A stretch of DNA of 64,000 nucleotides. Origin: Pteria penguin (Eukaryota > Mollusca > Bivalvia > Pterioida > Pteriidae). Every line of letters starts with the position of its first letter. Within the stretch, counting starts at the first letter, position 1. Below the pieces are notes generated by a model that worked only from the letters and a program-made list of their open reading frames with translations, was not told the origin of the DNA and searched no databases. The DNA lies in the NCBI GenBank assembly GCA_035048485.1, contig CM068592.1:39198045-39262044 (forward strand), written 5' to 3'. The translations under genes were made by a program, and so were the position numbers. Shown here in pieces: positions 36,081-45,971 of the stretch.

Positions 36081-36334
36081 TAGTCAAAACGGCCCAAGAA
36101 AAACTGTCCACACCAGAACGGCCCATTTTTTTTACCACACCTGCCGAACTCTCTAATATTTTGACAATGGATATCGACTTTGAATTCAAAATAGATTTTT
36201 TCACCTACTGTTTAAATTATTCTCGGTACAGATAGTAACAGAGAAAATGATTTGACACTTTTAATTAACTGCCTTCAGCCTAAAATTATTCCTATTTTCG
36301 TGTGGGTCGTTTTATTTTTGGGCCGTTTTGACTA
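36081..36334. mobile_element. 254-bp MITE with TA duplication
   Basis: TIRs TAGTCAAAACGGCCCAAGAA (left) and, inverted at the right, TAGTCAAAACGGCCCAAAAA. TA flanks both ends, as for Tc1/mariner-type non-autonomous elements. No coding capacity. Confidence 0.8.
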
Positions 36335-37525
36335 TACATTAATCAAGAAGAAAAGTAATAATTATGCTCTCTATAGCGATAGGAGATGACAGATATATAT
36401 TTTCATATTCAAGAGAATAAAACATGACAAGGGCAGTGTAACTTTTAAAACAGTAATGAATCTATGGTTTTCACCATGATCCCATGCCTCACGGGATATT
36501 TTATCAAAGTTATCCAATGATAAACTTCATTTCACTATTACTTAAGATTTGTTCTTCCATAATGAAATGTGTAAATTCTTCTGTCCTTGAATTTGTTATC
36601 AACTGTATTTTAAGTTCAATTTAATCTTTTGCTATACTTGACCGGTTACTAAAAGCCTGACTACCAGTACTGTAAGTACTTTGATTTAGTACGTGTTTAC
36701 TTCCGTTCATTCCTTGAAATTGATTACTGAAAACAGTGACATTTACTCATTTGAGTGATTATCTCTCAAATGAGAGGTTGTCCCCACCCTGTTAAATGGA
36801 TCTTTATCTGTCCATTGTAAGGATACTCGAAACAGATTCCCAACTGCGCATTGTCAAGGCGCTCGACAAATTCTTATCCGCCTTCAGTGAAGGTGCTAAG
36901 GTGCGCTGCCCATACTTAAGAACTAGGTCTCTGATTGCCCATTGTCAAAACACTTGCTGATCTCCAGATACCCATCACCAAAGTGCCCTACGACAAGTGC
37001 TCTAGCGGTGAATGTGCCCGATAAGGCGACAGCTTGCAGGCATAGCGTATACGAACAGGTGTAAATGATATCGTCACGACGTAGATGGAAAATTGTTGAA
37101 AGTCATTGTAACAGATTATCTGAACATTGATCACTACTGTGTTCATTATACAGGTACACGTAGATCTAACAGACTGTTTCCGAGGTTTCCTAATACCATA
37201 TTACCATAGAAATTCTTACTACCATATTACCATAGAAATTCTTACTACCATAAAAAGCGCGGACAAACAATGACGTTTCAATTATAGAATTTCAGTTATT
37301 ACAAATCGGAGAGTAAATCTGTGTTTGTTTCCCTGTGGCTTGTTCACTTGTAATCCCTTAAATTAATTCTTAAGCATTTCGTTTATATTAAGTGCCTTTA
37401 GACAAATACTTCCATCTAAATTTTAAAATTTTATTATAAAAGAAAGAAAAGTCGGATATTGTTGAAATGGTTTACACAATGGTTCTTATGCACTGCGCAT
37501 CATTCAACAATGTTTTTGAGATAGG

Positions 37526-38062
37526 CTGGTCCAGGGAATCGCACTGTATCTGACAATCCGGGTTGGTCCAGAGGAATCGCACTGTATCTGACAATCCTGG
37601 TTGGTCCAGAGGAATCGCACTGTATCTGACAATCCGGGCTGGTCCAGAGGAATCGCACTGTATCTGACAATCAGGGCTGGTCCAGAGGAATCGCTCTGTG
37701 TCTGACAATCCGGGATGGTCCAGAGGAATCGCACTGTATCTGACAATCCTGGTTGGTCCAGAGGAATCGCACTGTATCTGACAATCCGGGTTGGTCCAGA
37801 GGAATCGCACTGTATCTGACAATCAGGGCTGGTCCAGAGGAATCGCACTGTATCTGACAATCAGGGCTGGTCCAGAGGAATCGCTCTGTGTCTGACAATC
37901 CGGGATGGTCCAGAGGAATCGCACTGTATCTGACAATCAGGGCTGGTCCAGAGGAATCGCATTGCATCTGACAATCACGGCTGGTCCAGAGGAATCGCTC
38001 TGTGTCTGACAATCCGGGATGGTCCAGAGGAATCGCACTGTATCTGATAACCCGGGTTGGTG
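37526..38062. repeat. 38-bp minisatellite
   Basis: About 14 copies of ctggtccagaggaatcgcac followed by tgtatctgacaatccggg, with variants ctctgtgtc and caatcaggg recurring in order. Since 38 is not a multiple of 3, all frames cycle through the unit; ORFs of 110-120 codons result and are not genes. Confidence 0.95.
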
Positions 38063-38721
38063 CACCAGCTTCGCAGATTATATATAGTTTGTAAATCGCT
38101 TTACGTCTATACTTCCATAGTAAAATAAATTACTAATATCATTTCCTTAAATAGTTCTAAAGAAAACATGTTTCCGCTCAAAGCTTAGAGATGATTTCGC
38201 ATATTTTACAACAATATAATATAGACTAAAAATCTTATCCTAGCTAATCTGATATAGTCATATTTTCGGGAAAAAAAGTTATCGAGAGGTTTGAATGCGA
38301 TATGGGAAAATCTCGCCGTGTTTTAGCAGGGAAGTATAGTGTGATCTTAAACTATACATCCTTGGTTTGAGGAGATTTGAATAAGAGTGCTTCAAAAGAC
38401 TCTTCCTTTCTATGTAAAAATGTACCATCTTGTTCACACTTAATCTTAGAGAACACGCAAAATATAGACAAGAAAATGTTAACTGTATTCTAGGCAGAAA
38501 CCATATAATTAAAGAAGTTTCTAATTTATCAATAACTTTATATAAAAAAAGGTCCGAAATAAAAGTTTTAAAGGATACCAAAACTGTATTAAATGTGTAT
38601 AAAACATAAAGAAAGAAAGACAATCGTTTCAATTGTTTCAATTTTTAAATGATTAAATGTACATAACATTAGTGTAACTTATTAATTAAAGAATAATAGT
38701 TTATAAAGAACTTGTTTCAGA
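38063..38721. other. non-coding stretch with a short dispersed palindrome
   Basis: A GAAGTATAGTG / AAACTATACATCC palindrome lies at 38326-38364 (see 9494). At 38701-38721 a 21-bp segment directly repeats the last 21 bp of the neighbouring ORF. Confidence 0.5.
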
Positions 38722-41700
38722 TTATAAAGAAGTCGTTTCAGATTTATTTAAACTCTGTTCAGATTCAGCCCTTTTCAAATGTTCATCTTCACCATAGAAG
38801 TAAATAATTGGTACTCCGCAATCGGAGTCACTGTCGTATGCGCATGCGTGATTATTTGTATTTCTGTTACAACTTCGCTTTCTCCCCTTACCGACGGTAG
38901 CATACGATTTTTTCTGAGACGAGTCATTTTTGTCATGTTCAGATGGTTGCTTCCGTCTTTCATTACAACGGTTCAGTTTACTACAGGCATGCTTGTCATT
39001 ACAGTTGTCTCTCGTTTTACATGCAGTAAGACCTGCATCCTGTTTACCAGTTGCGCCGGTATTTGTTCCATGGTTGCTGTGATTTTCGTTCTTGTTGACG
39101 TCATCGCGATTATCTGGTGTGTCCTCTGCGTTGTCTGAAAGAATTGTCGTAGTGGCTAAATGTTTGTTCGGGATCCCTCTCCTCTTCACTTTCTTCTTAA
39201 TCATCTGTTCATATTGTTGCCTGGAACCCCTTTTCCCTTTCTGCACTGCGCCCGTTCCAGCCATATCTAATCTGTACTCGCCAATTTCATGGTAAACGTT
39301 CTGGTAACTAGGAGCTCCAGAATCTTCCTTGTCATCGTGTTCGCTTTGTTTCTCTACTGTTATTGCCTTAGCTGTATTCGATTCGGCCTTGCGTCTGTCT
39401 TGTTCCAGTGATTGCTGGCTGCTGTTTCCGTCAGAGAGTTTGCCACCATCGATAGTTTGCTTATGCTTATTCGATATTTCTTTTTTCGTACTATTAGAAT
39501 CATTACCATAAGTCCTAGTGGGTAATGTATCGCTATTGTGGTCGCTGACATCATCATATGTGAGCATGTTCAATTCCTCATTTATGTCTTCCGCTTCCGG
39601 TGCATTCACGACTTTTAAGTCGAGTGGTGCGGGGTCAAGTTTAGGTATGTCTGTAAAGACCACCGCATTGTTTTGTTTGTTTTGTGGTAATCGTTTCCAC
39701 ACACAATTTTCTTTGATCACTTGAAGAATTTTATATTTCGGTGTCTTTTTTAATTTTGAATCGCCATTGGTGTTGAAGTTCGACATTTGATCCTTATTTT
39801 GAGTGGAAATATTTCGAATAGGAGTATTATTAGAAGTTTCCGTGGATGGATATCTACCATTAGAGTTAGTTTTCGGTGTACGAGTCTTATTACCGACAGT
39901 GGAATTCATACTCACTGGATTTGCGAGTTTTGTAGAGCTGGAAGTATTACGCATTTGTTCAGGAATTTCTACGCTTTTAGCTGACGGAATATTATTCTCT
40001 GAAGCAGATATAGATCTCTCATGGAAATTAACCGGGGTCTGTGTTCCTGCATACCACATTCCGATTCCAGCGGCAGCGGAAGGTTTCTCCTGTGTCAGAC
40101 CATACTGATGTCTATTGTATACCACTTCCGGTGTGTGCATGGCCGATGCAGGTATCTCTTGATAAGTTGTATTATGGCTTGTTGTCTTTCCTTCGGATTG
40201 AATAATTTCGAAATTTTGTTTGTTGTCTTCCTTTGAATGTAAAGGGCTTCGTAATTTGTTTATTTGAGTTTCTGGATTATGCGTTTGTTCTGATACAGGT
40301 CGAGGGATTTTGCTCTGTACTGCACTCTTTTCTTTCTCCAGTGTTGTTTCCCTTTCGCATTTAATGCTGCATTCTTTCTTAGAGGAAAGATTTTCCGAAC
40401 AGTCAGTGATTTCACTGCTTTGGTAGGAATCACAGGAGACAGACGACGACAACTCTTTCTTTATCTCGTCATTACATTCATCTATCAGCTTATTTAAGCG
40501 TTTTATTCTATATTTTTGTAAATCTTTTATCATTTGTGGCCTCATTTCTGCAAAAGCATTATCTACAATCGCTACAATGTCTATATCAAAAAGCGGTCTT
40601 GAGTCCTCATCCTTTCGCTTGTCACCATCCCCACGTGATTGGTCACGTGACTCTGCGTCATTGTCTTTCAAGTTACTGGATATTGTGTGGTTTTGCTCTT
40701 TGTTATGGGCCACATTTTCTTGTTTTTGTTGGGATATACAAACAGAGTCACCACATTCTCTATCTATTTCCTCCTTACATGTGGACAGAACGTCAACAAT
40801 TGAAACTTCCTTGTCAATATTTAAAAATAAATCATGTAAAACGGCTTCCATGCATGATTGGTCTAGGCTGGCGTAAAACTGGTCAATTCCAAACGCAGAT
40901 TCTGATTTTTTCAATTGGCCATTCTTAACTTTTTCTAATTCTGATTTATATTTTTCTGCCCACTTACAGCAACTCCCAAAATTAAATGTCATCCCTAGAA
41001 CAATAGCAATGCGCAGGAAGGGGATAAGTGTCTCGTGGGGAAAATCTCTCATGGTCAGAAGTAGTTCCCTTAAACCTTTAGCTGGGTTTCTATTCTCGAC
41101 ATCAGGGATACCCGCTTTCTTAGGATCGCTGCTGTGAGTAGTAATCACCATATCGTTCAGTATTTTGTCAATGGCGTCTGCTCTTTTCTTTCCACCATTA
41201 GGATCGCTCTCCATACACACACAGAGACACAGTTGGTATCCGTACTCTCTTTGGAAGTTATTTCGTTCATCTGTCATTGTTGTTTCTAAAGGACATTTAT
41301 GGCGCTCATTAAATTCTCTCAAGGAAGGATTTGGCAAAATGCGAACAGCTACGTAGATTTTTCTGAAAGGCCAACGCGTTTTCATTTTGTCCGCTACAAT
41401 CTCCCCGAATCTCCCAACCTCACATCTTAATATATTACACTGTGTTTCATCCAAGTTGACAGGTTTAATCTCCATTCTAAGAAAGTACAGCTTCATAAAA
41501 TTGTTAATCATTGTCATTTGTTTTGCGATAAGTTTTTTCTCATTTGTGATCAGTTCGCAATCTACGTTTAGTTCGAAGTTCACTATATCGAAATGTATGA
41601 CATGCGGTGCTTTGCATGGCAGAACAAAGGCTTTTAGAAATTCATCCCACCAGTCGTCTCTTCTTTTATCATTGGTCAAGTTCTGATTTTTTTCGGCCAT
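38722..41700 (-). CDS. uncharacterised 992-aa protein, single exon
   Basis: A complete ORF from ATG (G at -3 and G at +4, good context) to TAA. I do not recognise the family. Residues 1 to about 310 look like a folded domain: mixed hydrophobic and charged, Trp- and Cys-containing, with HFDIVNFELNVDCELIT, FRKIYVAVRILPNP and YGYQLCLCVCMES stretches. A short predicted helix region (IDIVAIVDNAFAEMRPQMI) follows. The rest is long, polar and low in hydrophobics (Ser/Asn/Thr/Lys/Asp-rich), likely disordered, with a basic KKKVKRR cluster that could be a nuclear signal. No transmembrane segment or signal peptide. The lack of introns contrasts with neighbouring genes and might mean a retrocopy or a lineage-specific gene. 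A TATATAAATAG run sits immediately before the ATG. The last 21 bp with the stop are tandemly duplicated downstream. It is very unlikely to be a chance ORF at this length and composition. Confidence 0.85.
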   Translation of the reverse strand: MAEKNQNLTNDKRRDDWWDEFLKAFVLPCKAPHVIHFDIVNFELNVDCELITNEKKLIAKQMTMINNFMKLYFLRMEIKPVNLDETQCNILRCEVGRFGEIVADKMKTRWPFRKIYVAVRILPNPSLREFNERHKCPLETTMTDERNNFQREYGYQLCLCVCMESDPNGGKKRADAIDKILNDMVITTHSSDPKKAGIPDVENRNPAKGLRELLLTMRDFPHETLIPFLRIAIVLGMTFNFGSCCKWAEKYKSELEKVKNGQLKKSESAFGIDQFYASLDQSCMEAVLHDLFLNIDKEVSIVDVLSTCKEEIDRECGDSVCISQQKQENVAHNKEQNHTISSNLKDNDAESRDQSRGDGDKRKDEDSRPLFDIDIVAIVDNAFAEMRPQMIKDLQKYRIKRLNKLIDECNDEIKKELSSSVSCDSYQSSEITDCSENLSSKKECSIKCERETTLEKEKSAVQSKIPRPVSEQTHNPETQINKLRSPLHSKEDNKQNFEIIQSEGKTTSHNTTYQEIPASAMHTPEVVYNRHQYGLTQEKPSAAAGIGMWYAGTQTPVNFHERSISASENNIPSAKSVEIPEQMRNTSSSTKLANPVSMNSTVGNKTRTPKTNSNGRYPSTETSNNTPIRNISTQNKDQMSNFNTNGDSKLKKTPKYKILQVIKENCVWKRLPQNKQNNAVVFTDIPKLDPAPLDLKVVNAPEAEDINEELNMLTYDDVSDHNSDTLPTRTYGNDSNSTKKEISNKHKQTIDGGKLSDGNSSQQSLEQDRRKAESNTAKAITVEKQSEHDDKEDSGAPSYQNVYHEIGEYRLDMAGTGAVQKGKRGSRQQYEQMIKKKVKRRGIPNKHLATTTILSDNAEDTPDNRDDVNKNENHSNHGTNTGATGKQDAGLTACKTRDNCNDKHACSKLNRCNERRKQPSEHDKNDSSQKKSYATVGKGRKRSCNRNTNNHACAYDSDSDCGVPIIYFYGEDEHLKRAESEQSLNKSETTSL

Positions 41701-43419
41701 TTCTATTTATATACATCCGCTGATTGCCGGTGTTATAACCAATCTGTTTTAAGGTAACATGATTTCAATATGTACTCACGACATACAGAGGATTCGTCAG
41801 TTCATGTTTTGTACGATGTTTTGTTGTTTCTGCCGTCTATCCAAGTTTGATGTCTCTATCGCTTGGCGTCTGACGTTATGACGTCATAAACCAAAAAAGA
41901 CAAGTAATTGTCCGTGCATTTACGTGTGAAACTACATATGTTTAAAAAAAAAAAATAAAATAAATAAATTACCGATGCGCCCATTACTCCGGTTATCTCA
42001 AATCAACTTTAAGTACCGTATTAGCCGTTTCTGTAAGTATGTATACGGGACTTACGGATATTCTTCAAAGTACTGAAAATAAGATTTGTGCTGCTGTGAA
42101 TTTCGTTTGTATGATTAAAATGTGTTTGTAAAAGGCTTTACGCTATCTATACCATGCCGGAAATTTAATGCCCAACATTTTATGAATAAAAAATATAAAA
42201 TTCGAAGCGGACGCGCATCTTGGAAGTCCCGTATTGCACATTGATTGGAATATCATAGAGGAGTCTACGATGAGGGAGGAACATATATATTATTCTTTTC
42301 ATTTTATTATCATATATTTATTACCATATATCTTATTCTTTTCATATTAAAAAATCGCCTGAACTCTTGATAGACATTACGCAAAGAGAAGTCTTCATTA
42401 AAACTTCTCTACCACGCAAGATAAAAGTATCACTAATGCTCGTCGGGATTTTATAATGCCCATCTTTTTTTCCCTAAAAATACTGATCCGACTGTTCTCT
42501 GGACGATGACTGCCGGGTTTTGTTTTACCAAAATGATACTCCGCTTCACAGTATTTTACAGACGGGGAAAATTACAAAAAGTAAACTCCAACACACATTA
42601 TGTATATATGTAATCTAGTGTATTTCGACAACTCGTACAAAACCTCATGGAACGTTAACAACATGTTTTACAACAAAGTAAAAAGTACAACATTAACATT
42701 ACTTGTGTACAACACTTGTTCTTGCGAGTTACCCAGTTAACAAAACAATATAAGATTCAAAACTAGTTGTAGGTGCAAGTATCTCATCGACAATTTCATG
42801 TAATAAATTTTTTATGATGTAGTCATATACCATGTTATACCAATAATAATGGGCGATAGGAGGTTCTTGTAAAAAAAAACTTTTTAAAATTTTTTTTCTG
42901 TGAACGAAACGAGACAAAATATGAATTGCATCGGAAGAAATCAAGGAAGAACTTAAGTTTAGGAAATACTTAAAAGAAGTGCATGGATATTGAAAATAAC
43001 GTCTTTTGTTTAAGAAGGGATTTTTTTTAACGGAAAAGGAGGGGGGGGGGGGGTTGCCTTCCATGGGGAGTAGGTATATATATATATTCTAGGAACAACT
43101 TTATCGCGTTATAGAAAACTGCAATTTATTTTTTGATTTCAGAAATTTGATGGTTATATTAAAATGGTTTGCAGTAATTTAATTTATGAAACTTTCAATC
43201 GAATTACTCGTACCCTATTTTTTGAATTGAAATATCGAAAGTAATACTGTATGATACTGGTGCGTAATACTCGTGAGTCATTAAGGTGTAACCGAGTTTA
43301 CTTCTCCTATTCCCTCTTCCTTCCTTTCTTCTCCATTTCATCCCTTTTACTATGGGATAAACCATGGGCGATTAGCAGATGAGGGAATTCTCAGAACTAA
43401 TATAACAACTTACCGTATC
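41701..43419. other. non-coding stretch
   Basis: 5' flank of the 992-aa ORF, then AT-rich DNA with a poly-G run (43041-43053). No gene recognised. Confidence 0.45.
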
Positions 43420-44820
43420 TCTCCAGTGTAGCACTGCGACCTACCAACTCACTACATATCTACAGTGAAGCGCTGCCACCTACCAACTCGTTACATCTCT
43501 CCATTGTAGCACTGCCACCTACCAACTTAACTATATCTTTCCAGTGTAGCACTGCCACCTACCAACTCACTACATATCTACAGTGTAACACCGCTACCTA
43601 CCAACTCACTACATATCTACAGTGTAACATTGCGACCTATCAACTCGCTACATATCTACAGAGTAACACTGTAACATATCAACTCACTACATATCTACAA
43701 TGTAACACTGTGACATATCAACTCACTACATATCTACAGTGTAACACTGTAACATATCAACTCACTACATATCTACAATGTAACACTGTAACATATCAAC
43801 TCACTACATATCTACAGTGTAACACCGCTACCTACCAACTCACTACATATCTACAGTGTAACCCTGTAATATATCAACTCACTACATATCTACAGTGTAA
43901 CACCGCTACCTACCAACTCACTACATATCTACAGTGTAACACTGTAACATATCAACTCACTACATATCTACAGTGTAACACCGCTACCTACCAACTCACT
44001 ACATATCTACAGTGTAACATTGCGACCTATCAACTCACTACATATCTACAGTGTAACACTGTAACATATCAACTCACTACATATCTACAGTGTAACACTG
44101 TGACATATCAACTCACTACATATCTACAGTGTAACACTGTGACATATCAACTCACTACATATCTACAGTGTAACACTGTGACATATCAACTCACTACATA
44201 TCTACAGTGTAACACTGTGATATATCAACTCACTACATATCTACAATGTAACACTGTGACATATCAACTCACTACAAATCTACAGTGTAACACCGCTACC
44301 TACCAACTCACTACATATCTACAGTGTAACACTGTGACATATCAACTCACTACATATCTACAGTGTAACACTGTGACATATCAACTCACTACATATCTAC
44401 AATGTAACACTGTGACATATCAACTCACTACATATCTACAGTAAAGCCGAGCGACCTATCAACTTAACCATATCTCTCCAGTGTAACACTGCGACCTACC
44501 AACTCACTACATAATAGCTACAATGTAACACTGCGACCTACCAACTCACTACATATCTACAGTGAAGCCCAGCTACCTATCAACTTAACCATATCTCTCC
44601 AATGTAGCACTGCGACCTACCAACTGAACCATACCTCTCCAGTGTAGCACTGCCACCTACCATCTTTACCATATTTCTCCAGTGTAGCACTGCCACCTAC
44701 AAACTTACCATATCTCTCCAGTGTAGCACTGCCACCTACAAACTTACTATATTTCTCCAGTGTAGCACTGCCACCTACCATTTTACCATATTTCTCTCTA
44801 GCGATAGCGACTCACCAACT
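43420..44820. repeat. 39-bp minisatellite
   Basis: About 35 copies of ctacatatctacagtgtaac followed by actgtgacatatcaactca. The ends are degenerate (gtagcactgccacctaccaa type) and the middle (43700-44440) is nearly uniform. Because 39 is 13 codons, a 244-codon ORF with a 13-residue repeat results; there is no splice or start context to support a gene. Confidence 0.95.
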
Positions 44821-45971
44821 TACGGTTATACAAGAACGCCAAGATATCAAGAGCATGTACATGTATTTTCTGAATCTACCTTATTACAATCTGCATTTAT
44901 GGCTTACGTCACGTAACAGAAACATCTCTTCCAAAAATAATGTTTTAAGTGTATATGCAGACTTGCTGCGAGAGCACTTAGAAATATTCCGAGCGGAAAT
45001 TCATGACCCCTTCTGTTTCGTAAATAAATCTATGAAATAAACACTGTTTGTAAATCGTGTTCATAATTTACAGCAACTTATATGGATCAAAATGTTGTAT
45101 TTTTCAGTCCGAAAAATAATTATATAAATCGTTTAGAAGTACATGTATATTAACACACTATATACACAGCACTTATCACGTAGATATCTCCAGACAGAGT
45201 CCCTGTATAGCAAATAGACTAATTGTATACGTTGGTTCCCTTGTAACTGTCCATTATATAACTTTACATTTTCGCTGTGGCGTTGTTTGATGAGTTGCCC
45301 ATAGCTTCTATTGATATTCTGATAGAACTCACCTGGTTATGTTATTAACGTTCAAACATAGAACTGAATGGTCATTTCATGTAACAAGGTGATCAGCGAT
45401 GCCTATAGTAAACAACAGCGACTCGGCGGTGGCTTTGTATCAAGAAAATTGGAAATTTCTTTCTTTACATCCCTCGAAATCATTAGTAATCATTGCGTTC
45501 TGAGAATATTTCTGTGGTATCGATTGTTAGGCTAAAGATAACAACAAATACAATAAAGCGAAGAAAAAAAAACCCCAAAAAATAAAACAAAGAAGACACA
45601 AAACCGAACCCGTATATATATATATTTTTAGAACCATTTACAGAAAAAAAAATCCGTCTTGACGGTCACCTCTTCAGATAGGTCACTTATTAAAAAGTTT
45701 AGTTTTAAAAGTTCTATTATCTTTGTTTCTGGCAAAGACATGTATATAAAAGTAATGTAAGTAACGGCTAACTCGATGATGGATATATACAGGTCTGACT
45801 AGATACTTAACTAGATACTAGACATGAACATTGTGTGACACCAGTCCACTCTTTACAGATGGCAAAAGATTGATTTACAATGAATGTGATTTTGTGAAGA
45901 GGACCTAAATCACTAAGATGATTCCCATGATATCACCATGATTCAGGTTAGTGTATAGCTACATAAACTCG
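44821..45971. other. intergenic, 3' of the SLC1 gene
   Basis: AT-rich, no repeat or gene recognised. The SLC1 stop codon is at 45972-45974; no standard AATAAA was seen close downstream on the minus strand. Confidence 0.45.

Larger units (their letters stand above)
34630..36791. mobile_element. 2.16-kb element with about 80-bp terminal inverted repeats and TTAAA duplication
   Basis: Left end CAGGTTGGGGGCAACCTCTC; right end in inverse CAGGGTGGGGACAACCTCTC. Both continue with ATTTGAGAGATAATCACTC. TTAAA flanks both sides (34625-34629 and 36792-36796). No transposase ORF is visible. Nested inside are a 245-bp palindrome (34718-34962) and a MITE (36081-36334). Confidence 0.82.
34443..37020. repeat. 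degenerate tandem repeat, split by an inserted element
   Basis: Units of roughly 45-50 bp with GCCCATAGCC / GTCCATTGTC and AAGGTGCCC motifs occur at 34443-34624 and again at 36797-37020. The copies on the two sides read as one array interrupted by the inverted-repeat element at 34630-36791. Confidence 0.6.

Noticed and set aside
37472..38012. ORFs of 113-118 codons with repeated DTVRFLW / QIQCDSSGP
   Set aside because: The 38-bp repeat cycles through all three frames, so each frame gives the same peptides in turn. This is a repeat artefact.
38779..41686. Hydrophobic plus-strand ORFs opposite the 992-aa gene
   Set aside because: Antisense shadows of a well-formed minus-strand ORF with better composition and start context.
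43710..44444. 244-codon ORF made of a 13-residue repeat
   Set aside because: Product of the 39-bp minisatellite; no start, splice or neighbouring coding support.
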